From Pseudobacter sp051955275 (GTDB taxonomy: Bacteria > Bacteroidota > Bacteroidia > Chitinophagales > Chitinophagaceae), in assembly GCF_051955275.1 (NCBI RefSeq), contig NZ_JBQCGW010000215.1, positions 5,799 to 69,798 of the forward strand: a stretch of 64,000 nt of DNA, written 5' to 3'. Of the stretch, positions 1-9,820 are shown piece by piece (the stretch's first letter is position 1; the number at the start of each line of letters is the position of its first letter). Both the position numbers and the translations under genes were made by a program. The notes under the pieces are model-generated. The model ran no database searches. It was given only the letters and a program-made list of their open reading frames with translations, and had not been told where the DNA came from.

Positions 1-287
1 CTGTCTTTGATAAACAGCCAGCTTCCTTTTTTTTCCAGGCTCTTTGCAATGAACAATCCCCCGATAAAGAACATCAGGAACATGAAGAAGATATCATTGA
101 AATTCGAGAAAACGTCCATTCCGATCCATCGTTGGTGATCCACCACAGGATTGGTACTGCGGATATAAGCCACCGGATCGAAACTGGCGAATGTAGTGTA
201 GGCGAGGGAAGCATGATGCGCCACCACCAGCACGGTAATGGCTGATCGTAAATAATCTACCCATAGGTTTCTGCCGGTTGCTTGCAT
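1..287 (-). CDS. Acyltransferase family 3 protein, N-terminal part (runs off the window)
   Basis: The minus-strand frame opens at an ATG at 287 and stays open to base 1, so only about 95 N-terminal residues are present. The translation begins MQATGRNLWVDYLRSAITVL and continues with VAHHASLAYTTF. That pattern (Arg-x-x-x-(V/L)-D-x-L-R-(A/S), then a hydrophobic helix with a His pair) is the signature start of membrane acyltransferase-3 (OafA/YrhL-like) enzymes, which move acyl groups onto envelope carbohydrates. A second hydrophobic stretch (FFMFLMFFIGGLFIAKS) fits the next membrane helix. The frame was found by translating the reverse strand directly. The gene lies 99 nt downstream of the TolC-like gene in the same direction, but nothing else links it to the efflux cluster. 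Family assignment is good; the substrate is unknown. Confidence 0.75.
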   Translation of the reverse strand, partial: MQATGRNLWVDYLRSAITVLVVAHHASLAYTTFASFDPVAYIRSTNPVVDHQRWIGMDVFSNFNDIFFMFLMFFIGGLFIAKSLEKKGSWLFIKD

Positions 288-386
288 CGGGGGAGTTTAT
301 TCCTACAAACGTACAGGATGGCTGAAAGTTACAGGGGGAAAGATTTTGTCGGAGTGCCCCCACTCGCTCGCGTCCCCACTCGCTGA

Positions 387-1739
387 CTACCAGTTGAGCT
401 TACCCTGGTAATAGTCAAGGATATTGGTTCTGAGGAGGAACTCATACCGTGCACGGATCAGATCGATATTTGAGTTGTCTAATTTGTTCTTGGCAATAAG
501 GTAGTCTACAGAATTGGAAGCGCCATTGTTGAAACGTACTTCCGCCGCCCTGAAATTCTCTGCATAACTGCTTACCTGGTCTTGCAGCGCCTGGTAGCGG
601 TTGAGGGTGGCCGACATATTCAGGTAATCCCTTTCGATATTCTGACGCAAAGTGATGCGTGTATTCTCTGCCACATACTCCGCTTCTTTCAGCGAGATCT
701 TCGCCAGGCTTAACCGGTTACGGTTCCGGAATGCATCCATGAATGGAATGTACACACCGATCCCGATATTGGTGCTGCGGTTGTTCTTCAGCTGGTCAAA
801 GTAGGCAATGCGCTTATTATCCGTATCGAAAAAATTCCTGGAGTAGTTGGTATTGTAGCCCGCTCCTGCGCCAACAGTAGGCCAGAGCCCGCCGCGGGCG
901 GCTTTTACATCTTTTTCCGCACTCTTCTTCACCAGGTCAACAGCTTTGACCGCTGCCAGCTGATCCAGGGCCTGACGGTACACGGAGTCGGAAGTGGTGG
1001 AGTAGCTGAGGTCGAACTGTTCCAGTCCGATGCGTTCCACGGTGAGGCTCTCATCGTACGTGATATTCATCAGCTGCGCCAGGCGGAGCCTTGCATTATT
1101 CAGCTGGTTGCGGGTTTCGATAAGCTGCAGTTTGTTGGCGGAGTACTGGCCTTTCAGATCGTAGAAATCGGAGGGCTTGATAGCGCCTTCGTCATTCATG
1201 ATCTTCAACCGTTCCACCTGCTTTCCGGTTACCTCTGTGAGTTGTTCCGTCTGGTTCAGTACATCTGTAAAATTCAGTACATCCAGGTAGGCGAGGATCA
1301 CATTGAGGGTGAGCAGGTCGCGGGCCTGCTGCCATTCCATCCTGCCGGCTTCGTACATGTATTGTTTGGCCTTCAGGTTATTGAAGAGGCGGAGGCCGTT
1401 GAAGATGGTCACATCCGTATTGAGGCTCACATCGGCCAGTGTATTACTGTTGTTGGTATATCCGTTGGTGGCATAATCGATACTTCGGCCCTGGCGGAGA
1501 TAGTGTTGCACATTGCCGATAAGGTTAGGCAGCATTTCTCCTTTGGCGCCACGCAGGGCAATATTGTCACGCTGGTTATTGAGGTCGGCCAGCTTCACGT
1601 CCATATTATTCTTCAGTGCCGTTTCCACGCATTGTTTGAGCGTCAGCGGGGCCTGCGGCGTTTGTGCCTGGAGGTTACAGGCTGCCATCAGGGCAAGGCA
1701 GCACCCTGCCAGGAATTTTCCAGCTCTCATGATTATCAC
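387..1739 (-). CDS. TolC-family outer membrane efflux protein
   Basis: This 450-aa protein has the usual length and organisation of TolC/NodT-type outer-membrane channels. An N-terminal signal peptide (RAGKFLAGCCLALMAACNLQAQ) is followed by two alpha-helical hairpin halves with many Asn, Gln and Leu residues (LTLKQCVETALKNNMDVKLADLN near residue 33, and RFNNGASNSVDYLIAKNKLDNS near the end). The signal peptide contains a Cys in a near-lipobox context (MAAC), so lipidation as in NodT proteins is possible but not certain. It is the last gene of the minus-strand efflux cluster, 30 nt after the ATPase at 1770-2438, and should supply the outer-membrane exit for the adaptor and permeases encoded upstream. 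The substrate cannot be read from the sequence. Confidence 0.9.
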   Translation of the reverse strand: MIIMRAGKFLAGCCLALMAACNLQAQTPQAPLTLKQCVETALKNNMDVKLADLNNQRDNIALRGAKGEMLPNLIGNVQHYLRQGRSIDYATNGYTNNSNTLADVSLNTDVTIFNGLRLFNNLKAKQYMYEAGRMEWQQARDLLTLNVILAYLDVLNFTDVLNQTEQLTEVTGKQVERLKIMNDEGAIKPSDFYDLKGQYSANKLQLIETRNQLNNARLRLAQLMNITYDESLTVERIGLEQFDLSYSTTSDSVYRQALDQLAAVKAVDLVKKSAEKDVKAARGGLWPTVGAGAGYNTNYSRNFFDTDNKRIAYFDQLKNNRSTNIGIGVYIPFMDAFRNRNRLSLAKISLKEAEYVAENTRITLRQNIERDYLNMSATLNRYQALQDQVSSYAENFRAAEVRFNNGASNSVDYLIAKNKLDNSNIDLIRARYEFLLRTNILDYYQGKLNW

Positions 1740-1769
1740 TTTAAATTGATTGGTCTCGTTTTTATACGG

Positions 1770-2438
1770 TTATTGTTCCTGTTCAATCCTGCCATCCAGC
1801 AGGTGGATAACGCGGCTACCATAACCCGCATTTTTTTCGGAGTGGGTCACCTGGATGATGGTAACGCCTTCCTGGTTGAGTTGTTTGAACAGGTCCATGA
1901 TCTCTTCTCCCTGCTTTGAATTGAGGTTACCGGTGGGCTCATCGGCCAGCAGCAACTGCGGTTTGGCGATCAGCGCCCGCGCAATGCCAACCAGCTGTTG
2001 CTGTCCACCACTCAGCTGGGTAGGGAAGAGGTCTTTCTTTCCCACGATCTGAAAGCGGTCCAGGATATCGGCCACCATGGCCTTGCGTTCGCCACTCTTG
2101 ATGTTCTGATAAATGAGTGGTGTTTCAATATTCTCGTACACGGTCAGTTCATCGATAAGATGGTAGGCCTGGAACACAAAACCGATATGCTGCTTGTACA
2201 GGGCAGCGCGTTGCTTTTCTTTGAGCGAATGAACGGGCTGATCCAGGAAAAGATATTCGCCTTCATTGAAATCATCCAGCATGCCGATGATATGCAGGAG
2301 TGTTGATTTTCCGGAACCTGATGGGCCCATGATGGAAACGAATTCACCCTGGTTGATGGTGAGGTTGATATCCTTCAGCAGGAAATTCGGTTTACCGCCT
2401 ACGTTCACCCATTTGGAAATATGTTTCAGTGCTAACAT
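1770..2438 (-). CDS. ABC transporter ATP-binding protein (LolD/MacB type), distal copy
   Basis: The start MLALKHISKW at 2438 gives 222 aa, the normal size of LolD/MacB-type ATPases. A longer frame reaches 2510, but its extra 24 residues have no family counterpart. Visible motifs are Walker A GPSGSGKST, Q-loop FVFQAYHLIDELTVYENIETPL, signature LSGGQQQ (LVGIARAL follows, where most relatives have RVAIARAL), Walker B LLLADEPTGNL and the H-loop VTHSE. It would power one or more of the six upstream permeases by ATP hydrolysis at the inner membrane. A 125-nt gap separates it from permease P6, the widest gap in the cluster. It is a second, divergent ATPase beside the one at 17168-17845. Confidence 0.92.
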   Translation of the reverse strand: MLALKHISKWVNVGGKPNFLLKDINLTINQGEFVSIMGPSGSGKSTLLHIIGMLDDFNEGEYLFLDQPVHSLKEKQRAALYKQHIGFVFQAYHLIDELTVYENIETPLIYQNIKSGERKAMVADILDRFQIVGKKDLFPTQLSGGQQQLVGIARALIAKPQLLLADEPTGNLNSKQGEEIMDLFKQLNQEGVTIIQVTHSEKNAGYGSRVIHLLDGRIEQEQ

Positions 2439-2563
2439 GATGAAGGTTTTGTGATAATTGTGCCAGAACCTAAGATATATGATTTTCACAGTTTTACATA
2501 ATCCCTGCACAATTATGCAGTCCGTTTACGATACAAAAACCGTCCGGTACTGATACAGTTGTT

Positions 2564-4930
2564 TTATTCGCTCCGCAGGCTTTTGACCGGGTTGGCCAGG
2601 GCCGCCCGGACAGTCTGAAAACTGATGGTGAACAGGGCGATAGCCAGTGCGGCCACACCGGCCAGCGCAAATGGCAGCCAGTTGATGCCGATCCGGTATT
2701 CGAAGTCCTGCAGCCAGTTGTTCATGGCCCACCAGGCAAGCGGACAGGCAATAACGAATGCTACAAATACCAGCAGCAGGAATTCCCTGCTCAGCAAACC
2801 GAAGAGGCTTCCCAGGCCTGCGCCCAGTACTTTGCGGATACCGATCTCGCGCACGCGCTGTTCGGCGGCAAACATGGCCAGTCCCAGCAACCCGAGGCAG
2901 GAGATGATGATGGCCAGTGCTGCAAAGCAGTTGGATAATTGCTTTGCCATGGTTTCCCGGGCATAGATCTTTTTAAATTCCTCATCTGCAAAATCATACA
3001 CGAAGGGGAAGCGGGGATTTACTTTTTTATTGATGGTTTCCATCTGGCTGAGCACTTCCCTGGTTTTGCTTCCCTGCACCCGTACAATGGCATAACCATG
3101 GTCTGGATTCTCCTGAAGGTGCATTATCAGGTTATTGATGGGTTCATGCATGGAATTGAAATGGAAATCTTTCACGATGCCGATGATGGTGCCTTTCCTT
3201 CCCCAGAAAGTGAATGGCTTGCCGATCGGGTCTTTGTAACCGGTTTTTGCAACGCCAGTCTCGTTGAGGATGAATGATGCGGTATCGGTGCCGAAACTGC
3301 GGGAAAAATCCCTGCCGGCTACCAGTTCCATCTGCATGGTGCTGATAAAATCGTACCCCACACCGAGCTGCGAAAACAGTGGTTTGGTATTGGGGTCCTT
3401 GCCTTCCCAGTCGATACCGATGGTGCTGTTTCCGATCTCCATCGGGTCCTGCTCTGCACGGGTGATGGCTGTAACGCCAGGCAGTTTCTTCACTTCATCA
3501 TTGAATACCTTGAAGTATTTATCGGGTTCTCCGAGCAGGGACACTTTCACTATGTTCTCGCGGTTAAGGCCCAGGTTTTTATTCTGTATATAACTTACCT
3601 GCTGTGATACGATGATGGTGCCGATGATCAGCAGGCTGGACAATGCAAACTGGAACACCACCAGACCTTTCCTGAACCAGTTGGCGCCGCTGCTGGCTTT
3701 CGCTACACCTTTCAGTACCACAATGGGTTTGAAGCCAGAGAGGAAGAGGGCGGGGTAGCTGCCTGCGATCAGTCCGGTGATCAGTGTGAGACCCACGATA
3801 CCTATCCAGAATGTCCAGGCGGCAAATGGAAATTCAATATGTTTCTGGGTCATCTGGTTGAAGAATGGCAGCACCAGGAAGAGCAGTACCAGCGCCATCA
3901 GCATGGCAAGAGCGGTGATGATCACGGCTTCACCGATGAACTGCCTGATGAGGCCGCCGCGTAAAGCGCCCACCACTTTCCGGACGCCGATCTCACGGGA
4001 ACGCTTGATCGATCTGGCAGTGGTGAGGTTCATGAAATTGATACAGGCGATGAACAGGATGAAAACGGCCACCAGGCTGAACAGGCGTACATATTCGATC
4101 CTTCCGCCGGAGATCACTCCGTCTTTCATACGGGAGTTGAGGTAGCGGTCGGTTGTTTTGTATATATCCAGTTCTACGCGCCAGCCACTTTTGGGATCCA
4201 CGAATTTGTACATGAACTCTTTGAGTTTGGCGCTGACCTTTGCGGGATCGGCATCTTTGCGCAGGAGGATGGTGGTACGCGGCCCGTTATTATCCCATTG
4301 TCTGGCCCAGCCATTGGTCTCAAGCATATACTCCCAGTTGTAGAGGAAGTCCCATTTGGCGGTACTGTTCTCCGGCATATCTTCGAATACGGCTGTAACC
4401 GTAAAATCTTTCTGGTCATTGGCGCGGATGGTTTTACCGATGGCTGCCTGCGGACTGCCGAAGAAGGCATTGGCCATTTTGCGGGAGATGGCCAGGCTCA
4501 CCGGCGAAGCCAGCGCAGACTGTACAGTGCCTTCAAGGAGTGGAAAAGTATACATCTTGAAGAAATCACTGTCCGCTGCATTGCCGGGCATGCGCAGGAT
4601 CTTGTCGCCCAACTGGAAAGTTGTTTCCTGGTCCCAGCCCAGGGCGGTGGAATGTTCCACTTCAGGGATCGTATGTCTGATCTCACGGGCAAGGATACCC
4701 GGAGTGGAATAGGTGGATTGCACTTTATTGTCGAAATACTGACGCTCATACACGCTGTACAACCTGTCTTTATGTTCGTGGAACTGGTCAACACTTTTTT
4801 CATCCTGCACCCAGAGCATGATCAGCAGGCTGCAGGTGAGGCCCAGGGCCAGTCCGAGTATATTGATAGCACTGAATATCTTATTCCTTTTCAGGCTACG
4901 GATGGCTACCAGGAAATAATTCTTGAACAT
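2564..4930 (-). CDS. FtsX/MacB-type ABC permease P6 (788 aa), last of six paralogues
   Basis: This is a type VII (MacB-like) ABC permease with a duplicated layout. TM1 lies near residues 19-42, followed by a first periplasmic MacB_PCD domain to about residue 280. A first FtsX block with three membrane spans follows, beginning at ARSIKRSREIGVRKVVGALR, then a central span near residue 430. A second periplasmic domain leads to a final FtsX block (VREIGIRKVLGAGLGSLFGL) and the end NPVKSLRSE. Such permeases move substrates mechanically from periplasm to an outer-membrane channel and have no cytoplasmic pore. It follows P5 by 30 nt. A Gly pair replaces the usual Ala-Ser after the last RKVLGA motif, a minor difference from its neighbours. 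Confidence 0.93.
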   Translation of the reverse strand: MFKNYFLVAIRSLKRNKIFSAINILGLALGLTCSLLIMLWVQDEKSVDQFHEHKDRLYSVYERQYFDNKVQSTYSTPGILAREIRHTIPEVEHSTALGWDQETTFQLGDKILRMPGNAADSDFFKMYTFPLLEGTVQSALASPVSLAISRKMANAFFGSPQAAIGKTIRANDQKDFTVTAVFEDMPENSTAKWDFLYNWEYMLETNGWARQWDNNGPRTTILLRKDADPAKVSAKLKEFMYKFVDPKSGWRVELDIYKTTDRYLNSRMKDGVISGGRIEYVRLFSLVAVFILFIACINFMNLTTARSIKRSREIGVRKVVGALRGGLIRQFIGEAVIITALAMLMALVLLFLVLPFFNQMTQKHIEFPFAAWTFWIGIVGLTLITGLIAGSYPALFLSGFKPIVVLKGVAKASSGANWFRKGLVVFQFALSSLLIIGTIIVSQQVSYIQNKNLGLNRENIVKVSLLGEPDKYFKVFNDEVKKLPGVTAITRAEQDPMEIGNSTIGIDWEGKDPNTKPLFSQLGVGYDFISTMQMELVAGRDFSRSFGTDTASFILNETGVAKTGYKDPIGKPFTFWGRKGTIIGIVKDFHFNSMHEPINNLIMHLQENPDHGYAIVRVQGSKTREVLSQMETINKKVNPRFPFVYDFADEEFKKIYARETMAKQLSNCFAALAIIISCLGLLGLAMFAAEQRVREIGIRKVLGAGLGSLFGLLSREFLLLVFVAFVIACPLAWWAMNNWLQDFEYRIGINWLPFALAGVAALAIALFTISFQTVRAALANPVKSLRSE

Positions 4931-4960
4931 AAGGCGTAGGTTTTATAATAAGTAGGCTTG

Positions 4961-7378
4961 TTATTCTGATTTGAGTGATTTTACAGGATTCATCAGGGCG
5001 GCCCTGATGGCCTGGTAACTGACGGTGAGAATGGCTATCAGCAGGGTAATGCCGGCTGTTGCGGCAAAGATCCACCAGGTGATGGCGCTGCGATAAGCAA
5101 AGTTCTCCAGCCAGTTGTTCATGGCCCACCAGGCAAAGGGGAAGGCAATAACAGCCGCAATGGCCACCAGTTTCAGGAAGTCTTTCGACAACATCTGAAC
5201 GATACCGGTAACGGAAGCGCCCAGCACTTTGCGGATGCCGATCTCCTTGGTGCGCTGTTCTGCAGCATAGGCCGCCAGCCCGAATAATCCCAGGCAGGCA
5301 ATGATCACGGCAAGCGTGGAAAATGCCAGGGAAATTTTGCCGGTTCGTTGTTCAGTTTCATAAATGCGGTTGAAATCCTCATCCATGAATGCATAACGGA
5401 TAGGTTGATGGGGCGCGAATTTCATCCAGAGGCCCTTGATGGTTTCAACAGACTTTTCGATATTACCGGCAGGCAGGCTGATAGCCATGGCTCCGCGTTC
5501 CATCCGGTTCATCAGCAGAAGCGGACCTACGGTCTCGCGCATGCTGTTGAAGTTGAAATCTTTTACCACACCTACAATATTGTAAGGAGTGATCTTTGTT
5601 CCGTATGGACCTTCCGGCATGTAGAGGGTCTGACCTACAGGATCTGTATAACCCAATAGTTTAGCCGCTGCTTCGTTGATCATTACTGCGGAGGAATCTG
5701 CAAAATCCCTGGAGAAATTCCGGCCCTTCACCATCTGCATGCCCAGGGTGGGCACATAATCTTCATCTACCTGCCAGATCTGCATTGTGGCAGTACTGGA
5801 AGGGTTGGCAGTAGCTTCCTTGAACACCACATCGGTGTTGCGGTAGCTGCCGGTAGGAAGATAGCCTGTAATGGTCATATGTTTTCCTGCACCTGCACGG
5901 ATGATCTCTTCTTTGAATGTTTTTGCATTTTTGCCCATCACATAGGTGTCGTTCAATACCAGCACCTGGTCTCGATTGAAACCCGTTTCTTTATTCCGGA
6001 TATAATTAAGTTGATTGTAGATCACCACGGTTCCTACAATGAGGAATATGGAGATACCGAACTGGAATACTACTAATGAATTGCGCATCCAGCTTGTTTT
6101 CAAACCGTTTGCCAGTCTGCCTTTCAGCACCTTAATGGGCGAAAATCCACTGAGAAAGAAAGCCGGATAACTACCAGCCAGTATACCCACCAGTAAGGCA
6201 AAGCCAATCAATACGGCAATTACGGCGGCATTTATATTATCCTGTATCACCAGTGTTTTTCCACTGAGCTGGTTGAACCAGGGCAGGAAGGCTGTAGCAA
6301 GAAAAATAGCGAGCAGTAATGACACTGTGCTCAATACGGTAGATTCTGCCAGGAACTGCAGGATCAGGTTCCTGCGTTGCGAGCCCATTACTTTCCTGAT
6401 ACCCACCTCACGGGCACGGTTACCTGACCGGGCTGTGCTGAGGTTCATGAAGTTCACGCAGGCAATGAGCAGGATGAAGATGGCCACAGCGGAAAAGATG
6501 TACACGTATTGTATATTACTGTTGGCGCCGAGCTCAGACATGCGTGAGGAATGCAGGTGGATGCGGGTAAGTGGTATGAGTGAATAACGCAGGTATTCGC
6601 CCCTGCTTTCTATTTCTTCCAGCGTGCTGTTGAGCAGTCCTTTCAGTTGCGGCGCCACGTAACGGGTTACGATGCCACGGAGACCATCGCTTACAGTTTT
6701 GGGATCGGTTCCGGGCCTGAGCGCGATATACGTATTGAAGTTATTGCCGAGCCAGTGATTGCTGCGGCTCTCTTCCAAGGTCTCCAGGGAGATGAAGAAA
6801 TCGAAATTGAAATGCGAATTCTTTGGAACGTCTTTGATCACACCGGCTATTTTCATATTGCCGTTGGCAGTCTCGATGAATTGTCCGGCTACTGCTGTTT
6901 TATCAAAATATTTTTCAGCCATTGTTTCGGTGATCACAACGGTTTTGGGTTCCTTCAGCATTTCGCGCGGATTGCCATCCAGTACAGGAAGGGTGAATAC
7001 ATCAAAGAGGCTGGCGTCTGTATAGATCACGCGGTCTTCAACAATATTTTGATCTCCCTTTTTTAAAGTGAGATTTCCATTATTCCTGAAACGAACGGCC
7101 GATTCGATCTGCGGGAATTCCTGTTGCAGGGTCTTCATCAGCGGGTCAGGTGCAGAGGCAATGAAGAAGTCGGAGCCCCCGAAACGGATATCTGTATCGA
7201 TCCGGTAGGTACGGTCTGCCTTTTCATTGAACCTGTCGTAGCTCAGTTCATCCTTCACATACAACAGTATGAGCAGGAAGGCGGCCAGGCCCATGGCGAG
7301 CCCTGCGATATTGAGCGCGGAGAAACTTTTGTTCTTCCACAGGCTTCTCACTGCGATCTTCAGGTAATTGCGGAACAT
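4961..7378 (-). CDS. FtsX/MacB-type ABC permease P5 (805 aa)
   Basis: The protein has the same eight-span, two-periplasmic-domain architecture as P6. It starts MFRNYLKIAVRSLWKNKSFS, a juxtamembrane motif shared with all six paralogues. The first FtsX block begins at ARSGNRAREVGIRKVMGSQR, the second at RTKEIGIRKVLGASVTGIVQ, and the C terminus is NPVKSLKSE, with Lys where most copies have Arg. The periplasmic domains (about residues 45-285 and 455-690) differ strongly from the neighbours while the membrane blocks are conserved, as expected of duplicated permeases that have specialised in substrate or partner binding. The gene begins 13 nt after P4 ends, so co-transcription is very likely. Confidence 0.93.
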   Translation of the reverse strand: MFRNYLKIAVRSLWKNKSFSALNIAGLAMGLAAFLLILLYVKDELSYDRFNEKADRTYRIDTDIRFGGSDFFIASAPDPLMKTLQQEFPQIESAVRFRNNGNLTLKKGDQNIVEDRVIYTDASLFDVFTLPVLDGNPREMLKEPKTVVITETMAEKYFDKTAVAGQFIETANGNMKIAGVIKDVPKNSHFNFDFFISLETLEESRSNHWLGNNFNTYIALRPGTDPKTVSDGLRGIVTRYVAPQLKGLLNSTLEEIESRGEYLRYSLIPLTRIHLHSSRMSELGANSNIQYVYIFSAVAIFILLIACVNFMNLSTARSGNRAREVGIRKVMGSQRRNLILQFLAESTVLSTVSLLLAIFLATAFLPWFNQLSGKTLVIQDNINAAVIAVLIGFALLVGILAGSYPAFFLSGFSPIKVLKGRLANGLKTSWMRNSLVVFQFGISIFLIVGTVVIYNQLNYIRNKETGFNRDQVLVLNDTYVMGKNAKTFKEEIIRAGAGKHMTITGYLPTGSYRNTDVVFKEATANPSSTATMQIWQVDEDYVPTLGMQMVKGRNFSRDFADSSAVMINEAAAKLLGYTDPVGQTLYMPEGPYGTKITPYNIVGVVKDFNFNSMRETVGPLLLMNRMERGAMAISLPAGNIEKSVETIKGLWMKFAPHQPIRYAFMDEDFNRIYETEQRTGKISLAFSTLAVIIACLGLFGLAAYAAEQRTKEIGIRKVLGASVTGIVQMLSKDFLKLVAIAAVIAFPFAWWAMNNWLENFAYRSAITWWIFAATAGITLLIAILTVSYQAIRAALMNPVKSLKSE

Positions 7379-7391
7379 GGCTCTATTGATT

Positions 7392-9776
7392 TTATTCAGT
7401 TCTCAATGATTTGACCGGGTTGGCAATGGCTGCTTTCACGGCCTGGAAGCTGATGGTGATCAGTCCGATGAGCAGGGCTGCCACTCCCGCAATGACAAAT
7501 ACATACCAGCCGATATTGATCCGGAAGGCAAAGTTCTGCAGCCATTTCTGCATGAAGTACCAGGCAACAGGCGCTGCCACCAGGAATGAGATAGCTGCCA
7601 GCCAAATGAATTCCCTGGAGAGCAGGTGCAGGATATTGGGAACGCTGGCGCCCATCACTTTCCTGATGCCGATCTCCTTGGTACGCTGCATGGTGCTGTA
7701 TGCAGTGAGGCCCAGCAAACCAAGACAGGAGATGAAGATGGCAAGTCCTGCGAAATTGAGGAAGAGTTTGCCGAATCGTTGTTCATCCCTGTATTGACGG
7801 TCGAAGATCTCATCAATGAAAGTGTAGGAGAAGGGCAGATTGGGGATCATTTCCTTCCATTGTTTTTCAATGGCAGCGATGGTGGCAGGGATCTGTCCGG
7901 CAGCCACATTTACTGTCAGGTGATCATAACCACCGTTCTCAGACATGCGCATGGTGAGCGGTTTGATCTCCGTTTGCAGGCTGGTGTAATTGAAATCCTT
8001 CATGATGCCGATGATCTGGCCTTCGCGGCCCCATTGCCTGAAACGCTTGCCGATGGCTTTTTTGGGATCGGAATAGCCGAACATCCTCACAGCCGATTCA
8101 TTCATCACGATGGACTTTGTGGTATCCGTCATGAAGTCTCGCGAGAATCTTCTGCCGGCCACCATCGGAATATCTAACTGGTCCATATAATCGAAGTCCA
8201 CGAAGATAAGGTTGAGATTGGCGATCTGCATTTCTCCGTTGGTATTTTCAATTTCGGAGTAAGCGCCATTCCACCCCGCACCGGGAACGCTGGAGCCCAG
8301 TGATACCGATCTCACACCGGGAATGCTCCTGATCTTTTCTTTGAATGTTTTCTGTGCACTGGTGCCTTCGGTGGCGATCACCAGCATCTGGTCTTTCTTG
8401 AAGCCAAGATCGCGGCTGCGCATATAATTTGTCTGATAGTATACCACCATAGTGGCTATTATCAGTGCTATGGAAATGGAAAATTGTGCAACCACCAGTC
8501 CTTTTCTGAGCAGTATGCCTTTGGTGCCGGTAGCGAACCTTCCTTTCAATACCACGATGGGCCTGAACCTTGCCAGTACCAGTGCGGGATAGATCCCTGC
8601 CAGCAGGCCGATGCCCAACGCTGCCAGGAAAAGATAACTGATGTATTTCCAGTTGGTGAATACACCCGGACTGATGATCTTTCCTGCCAGGTTATTGAAC
8701 ATGGAAAGGAAGAGGGCAGTCAGCAGTAAAGACAGACCGAAGGCGATGATACTGATAATGATGGATTCGCCGAGGAACTGACTTACCAGCTGGAATTTGC
8801 CTGCGCCGGCCACTTTGCGGATCCCCACTTCCTTGGCCCGTTCCGTGGACCTTGCCGTAGTAAGGTTCACGAAATTGATACAGGCAATGCTCAGAATGAA
8901 GATGGCCACTATCGAGAAGATATAGACATTATTGATATTGCCGCTTTTGCCATCATTGCTGTCTGAATAGAGATAAACTGATCTGAGTGGTTTGAGGAAG
9001 AGGGTCACCCACATTTTCATATCGTCCATTTCCTTTCCAACTCTTCTTGTAAGAAAACCGGGCAGCTTTTTTTCGAGCGCGGCCGCATCTGTTCCGGGTT
9101 TGAGCAAGAGGTAAGCGTCTGCGCCATAGTTGCCCCATTGCTTATCGATACCCGGGGCCCATTCTTTGGTGATGGAGCTCATGCTGAAAAGGACGGTGCC
9201 TGCCATCTGCGTATTCTCAGGCAGGTCTTTCATCAGGCCGGTAACCTTACCTGGTCTGCCGCCGTCGCTGAGCAGCAGGGTCTTGCCCATTGGGTTCTCG
9301 TTGCCGAAATATTTTTTTGCCGCCGTTTCTGTCAAAACAATTGAAAAAGGATCTGTCAGTGCTTTATCGGGATCCCCTTCAAGCAGTTTCCAGCCAAAGA
9401 CGCGGAAGGCGGCTGAATCCACGAACATGATCTTATCTTCCTTGAATTTTATATCGCCATTGCGGATGATCATATTGCTGTTATTGATCCGCACAAACTC
9501 TTCCACTTCAGGAAATTCATCTTTCAGGTTTTGCGCCACGGCCCACGCAGGGCCACCGGCATGCAATACTTCCGTAGGTGTTTTAATATCCGCTGCTACT
9601 TTATAGATGCGATCTGCCTTTGGATGGAAGTTTTCATAACTCATTTCAAACTTCACGTAGAGGAAGATCAGGAAGCAGGCCGTCATACCAATGGTAAGCC
9701 CCATGATATTGATGAACGAAAAAGCGCGGTGCCTCCAGAGATTTCGGAACGCTGATTTGAGATAATTTCTGAACAT
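7392..9776 (-). CDS. FtsX/MacB-type ABC permease P4 (794 aa)
   Basis: This is the third-from-last member of the tandem permease array. It begins MFRNYLKSAFRNLWRHRAFS, then TM1 (FINIMGLTIGMTACFLIFLYV), a periplasmic MacB_PCD domain, and the first FtsX block at ARSTERAKEVGIRKVAGAGK. A second periplasmic domain carries the family motif GRRFSRDF. The last FtsX block starts RTKEIGIRKVMGASVPNILH and the end is NPVKSLRTE. It sits 44 nt after P3 and 13 nt before P5. Whether each permease pairs with the proximal or the distal ATPase cannot be told from sequence. Confidence 0.93.
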   Translation of the reverse strand: MFRNYLKSAFRNLWRHRAFSFINIMGLTIGMTACFLIFLYVKFEMSYENFHPKADRIYKVAADIKTPTEVLHAGGPAWAVAQNLKDEFPEVEEFVRINNSNMIIRNGDIKFKEDKIMFVDSAAFRVFGWKLLEGDPDKALTDPFSIVLTETAAKKYFGNENPMGKTLLLSDGGRPGKVTGLMKDLPENTQMAGTVLFSMSSITKEWAPGIDKQWGNYGADAYLLLKPGTDAAALEKKLPGFLTRRVGKEMDDMKMWVTLFLKPLRSVYLYSDSNDGKSGNINNVYIFSIVAIFILSIACINFVNLTTARSTERAKEVGIRKVAGAGKFQLVSQFLGESIIISIIAFGLSLLLTALFLSMFNNLAGKIISPGVFTNWKYISYLFLAALGIGLLAGIYPALVLARFRPIVVLKGRFATGTKGILLRKGLVVAQFSISIALIIATMVVYYQTNYMRSRDLGFKKDQMLVIATEGTSAQKTFKEKIRSIPGVRSVSLGSSVPGAGWNGAYSEIENTNGEMQIANLNLIFVDFDYMDQLDIPMVAGRRFSRDFMTDTTKSIVMNESAVRMFGYSDPKKAIGKRFRQWGREGQIIGIMKDFNYTSLQTEIKPLTMRMSENGGYDHLTVNVAAGQIPATIAAIEKQWKEMIPNLPFSYTFIDEIFDRQYRDEQRFGKLFLNFAGLAIFISCLGLLGLTAYSTMQRTKEIGIRKVMGASVPNILHLLSREFIWLAAISFLVAAPVAWYFMQKWLQNFAFRINIGWYVFVIAGVAALLIGLITISFQAVKAAIANPVKSLRTE

Positions 9777-9820
9777 AGAACAAGTTGTTTTAAGAGATGG
9801 CTATACTATACCTGAATGAA

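Noticed and set aside
1242..1919. Plus-strand frame of 225 aa opposite the TolC-like gene and ATPase end
   Set aside because: It is an antisense shadow crossing two recognised genes, with no start context or family resemblance.
4298..4939. Plus-strand frame of 213 aa opposite permease P6
   Set aside because: It is an antisense shadow. The opposite frame encodes an unmistakable MacB-type permease.
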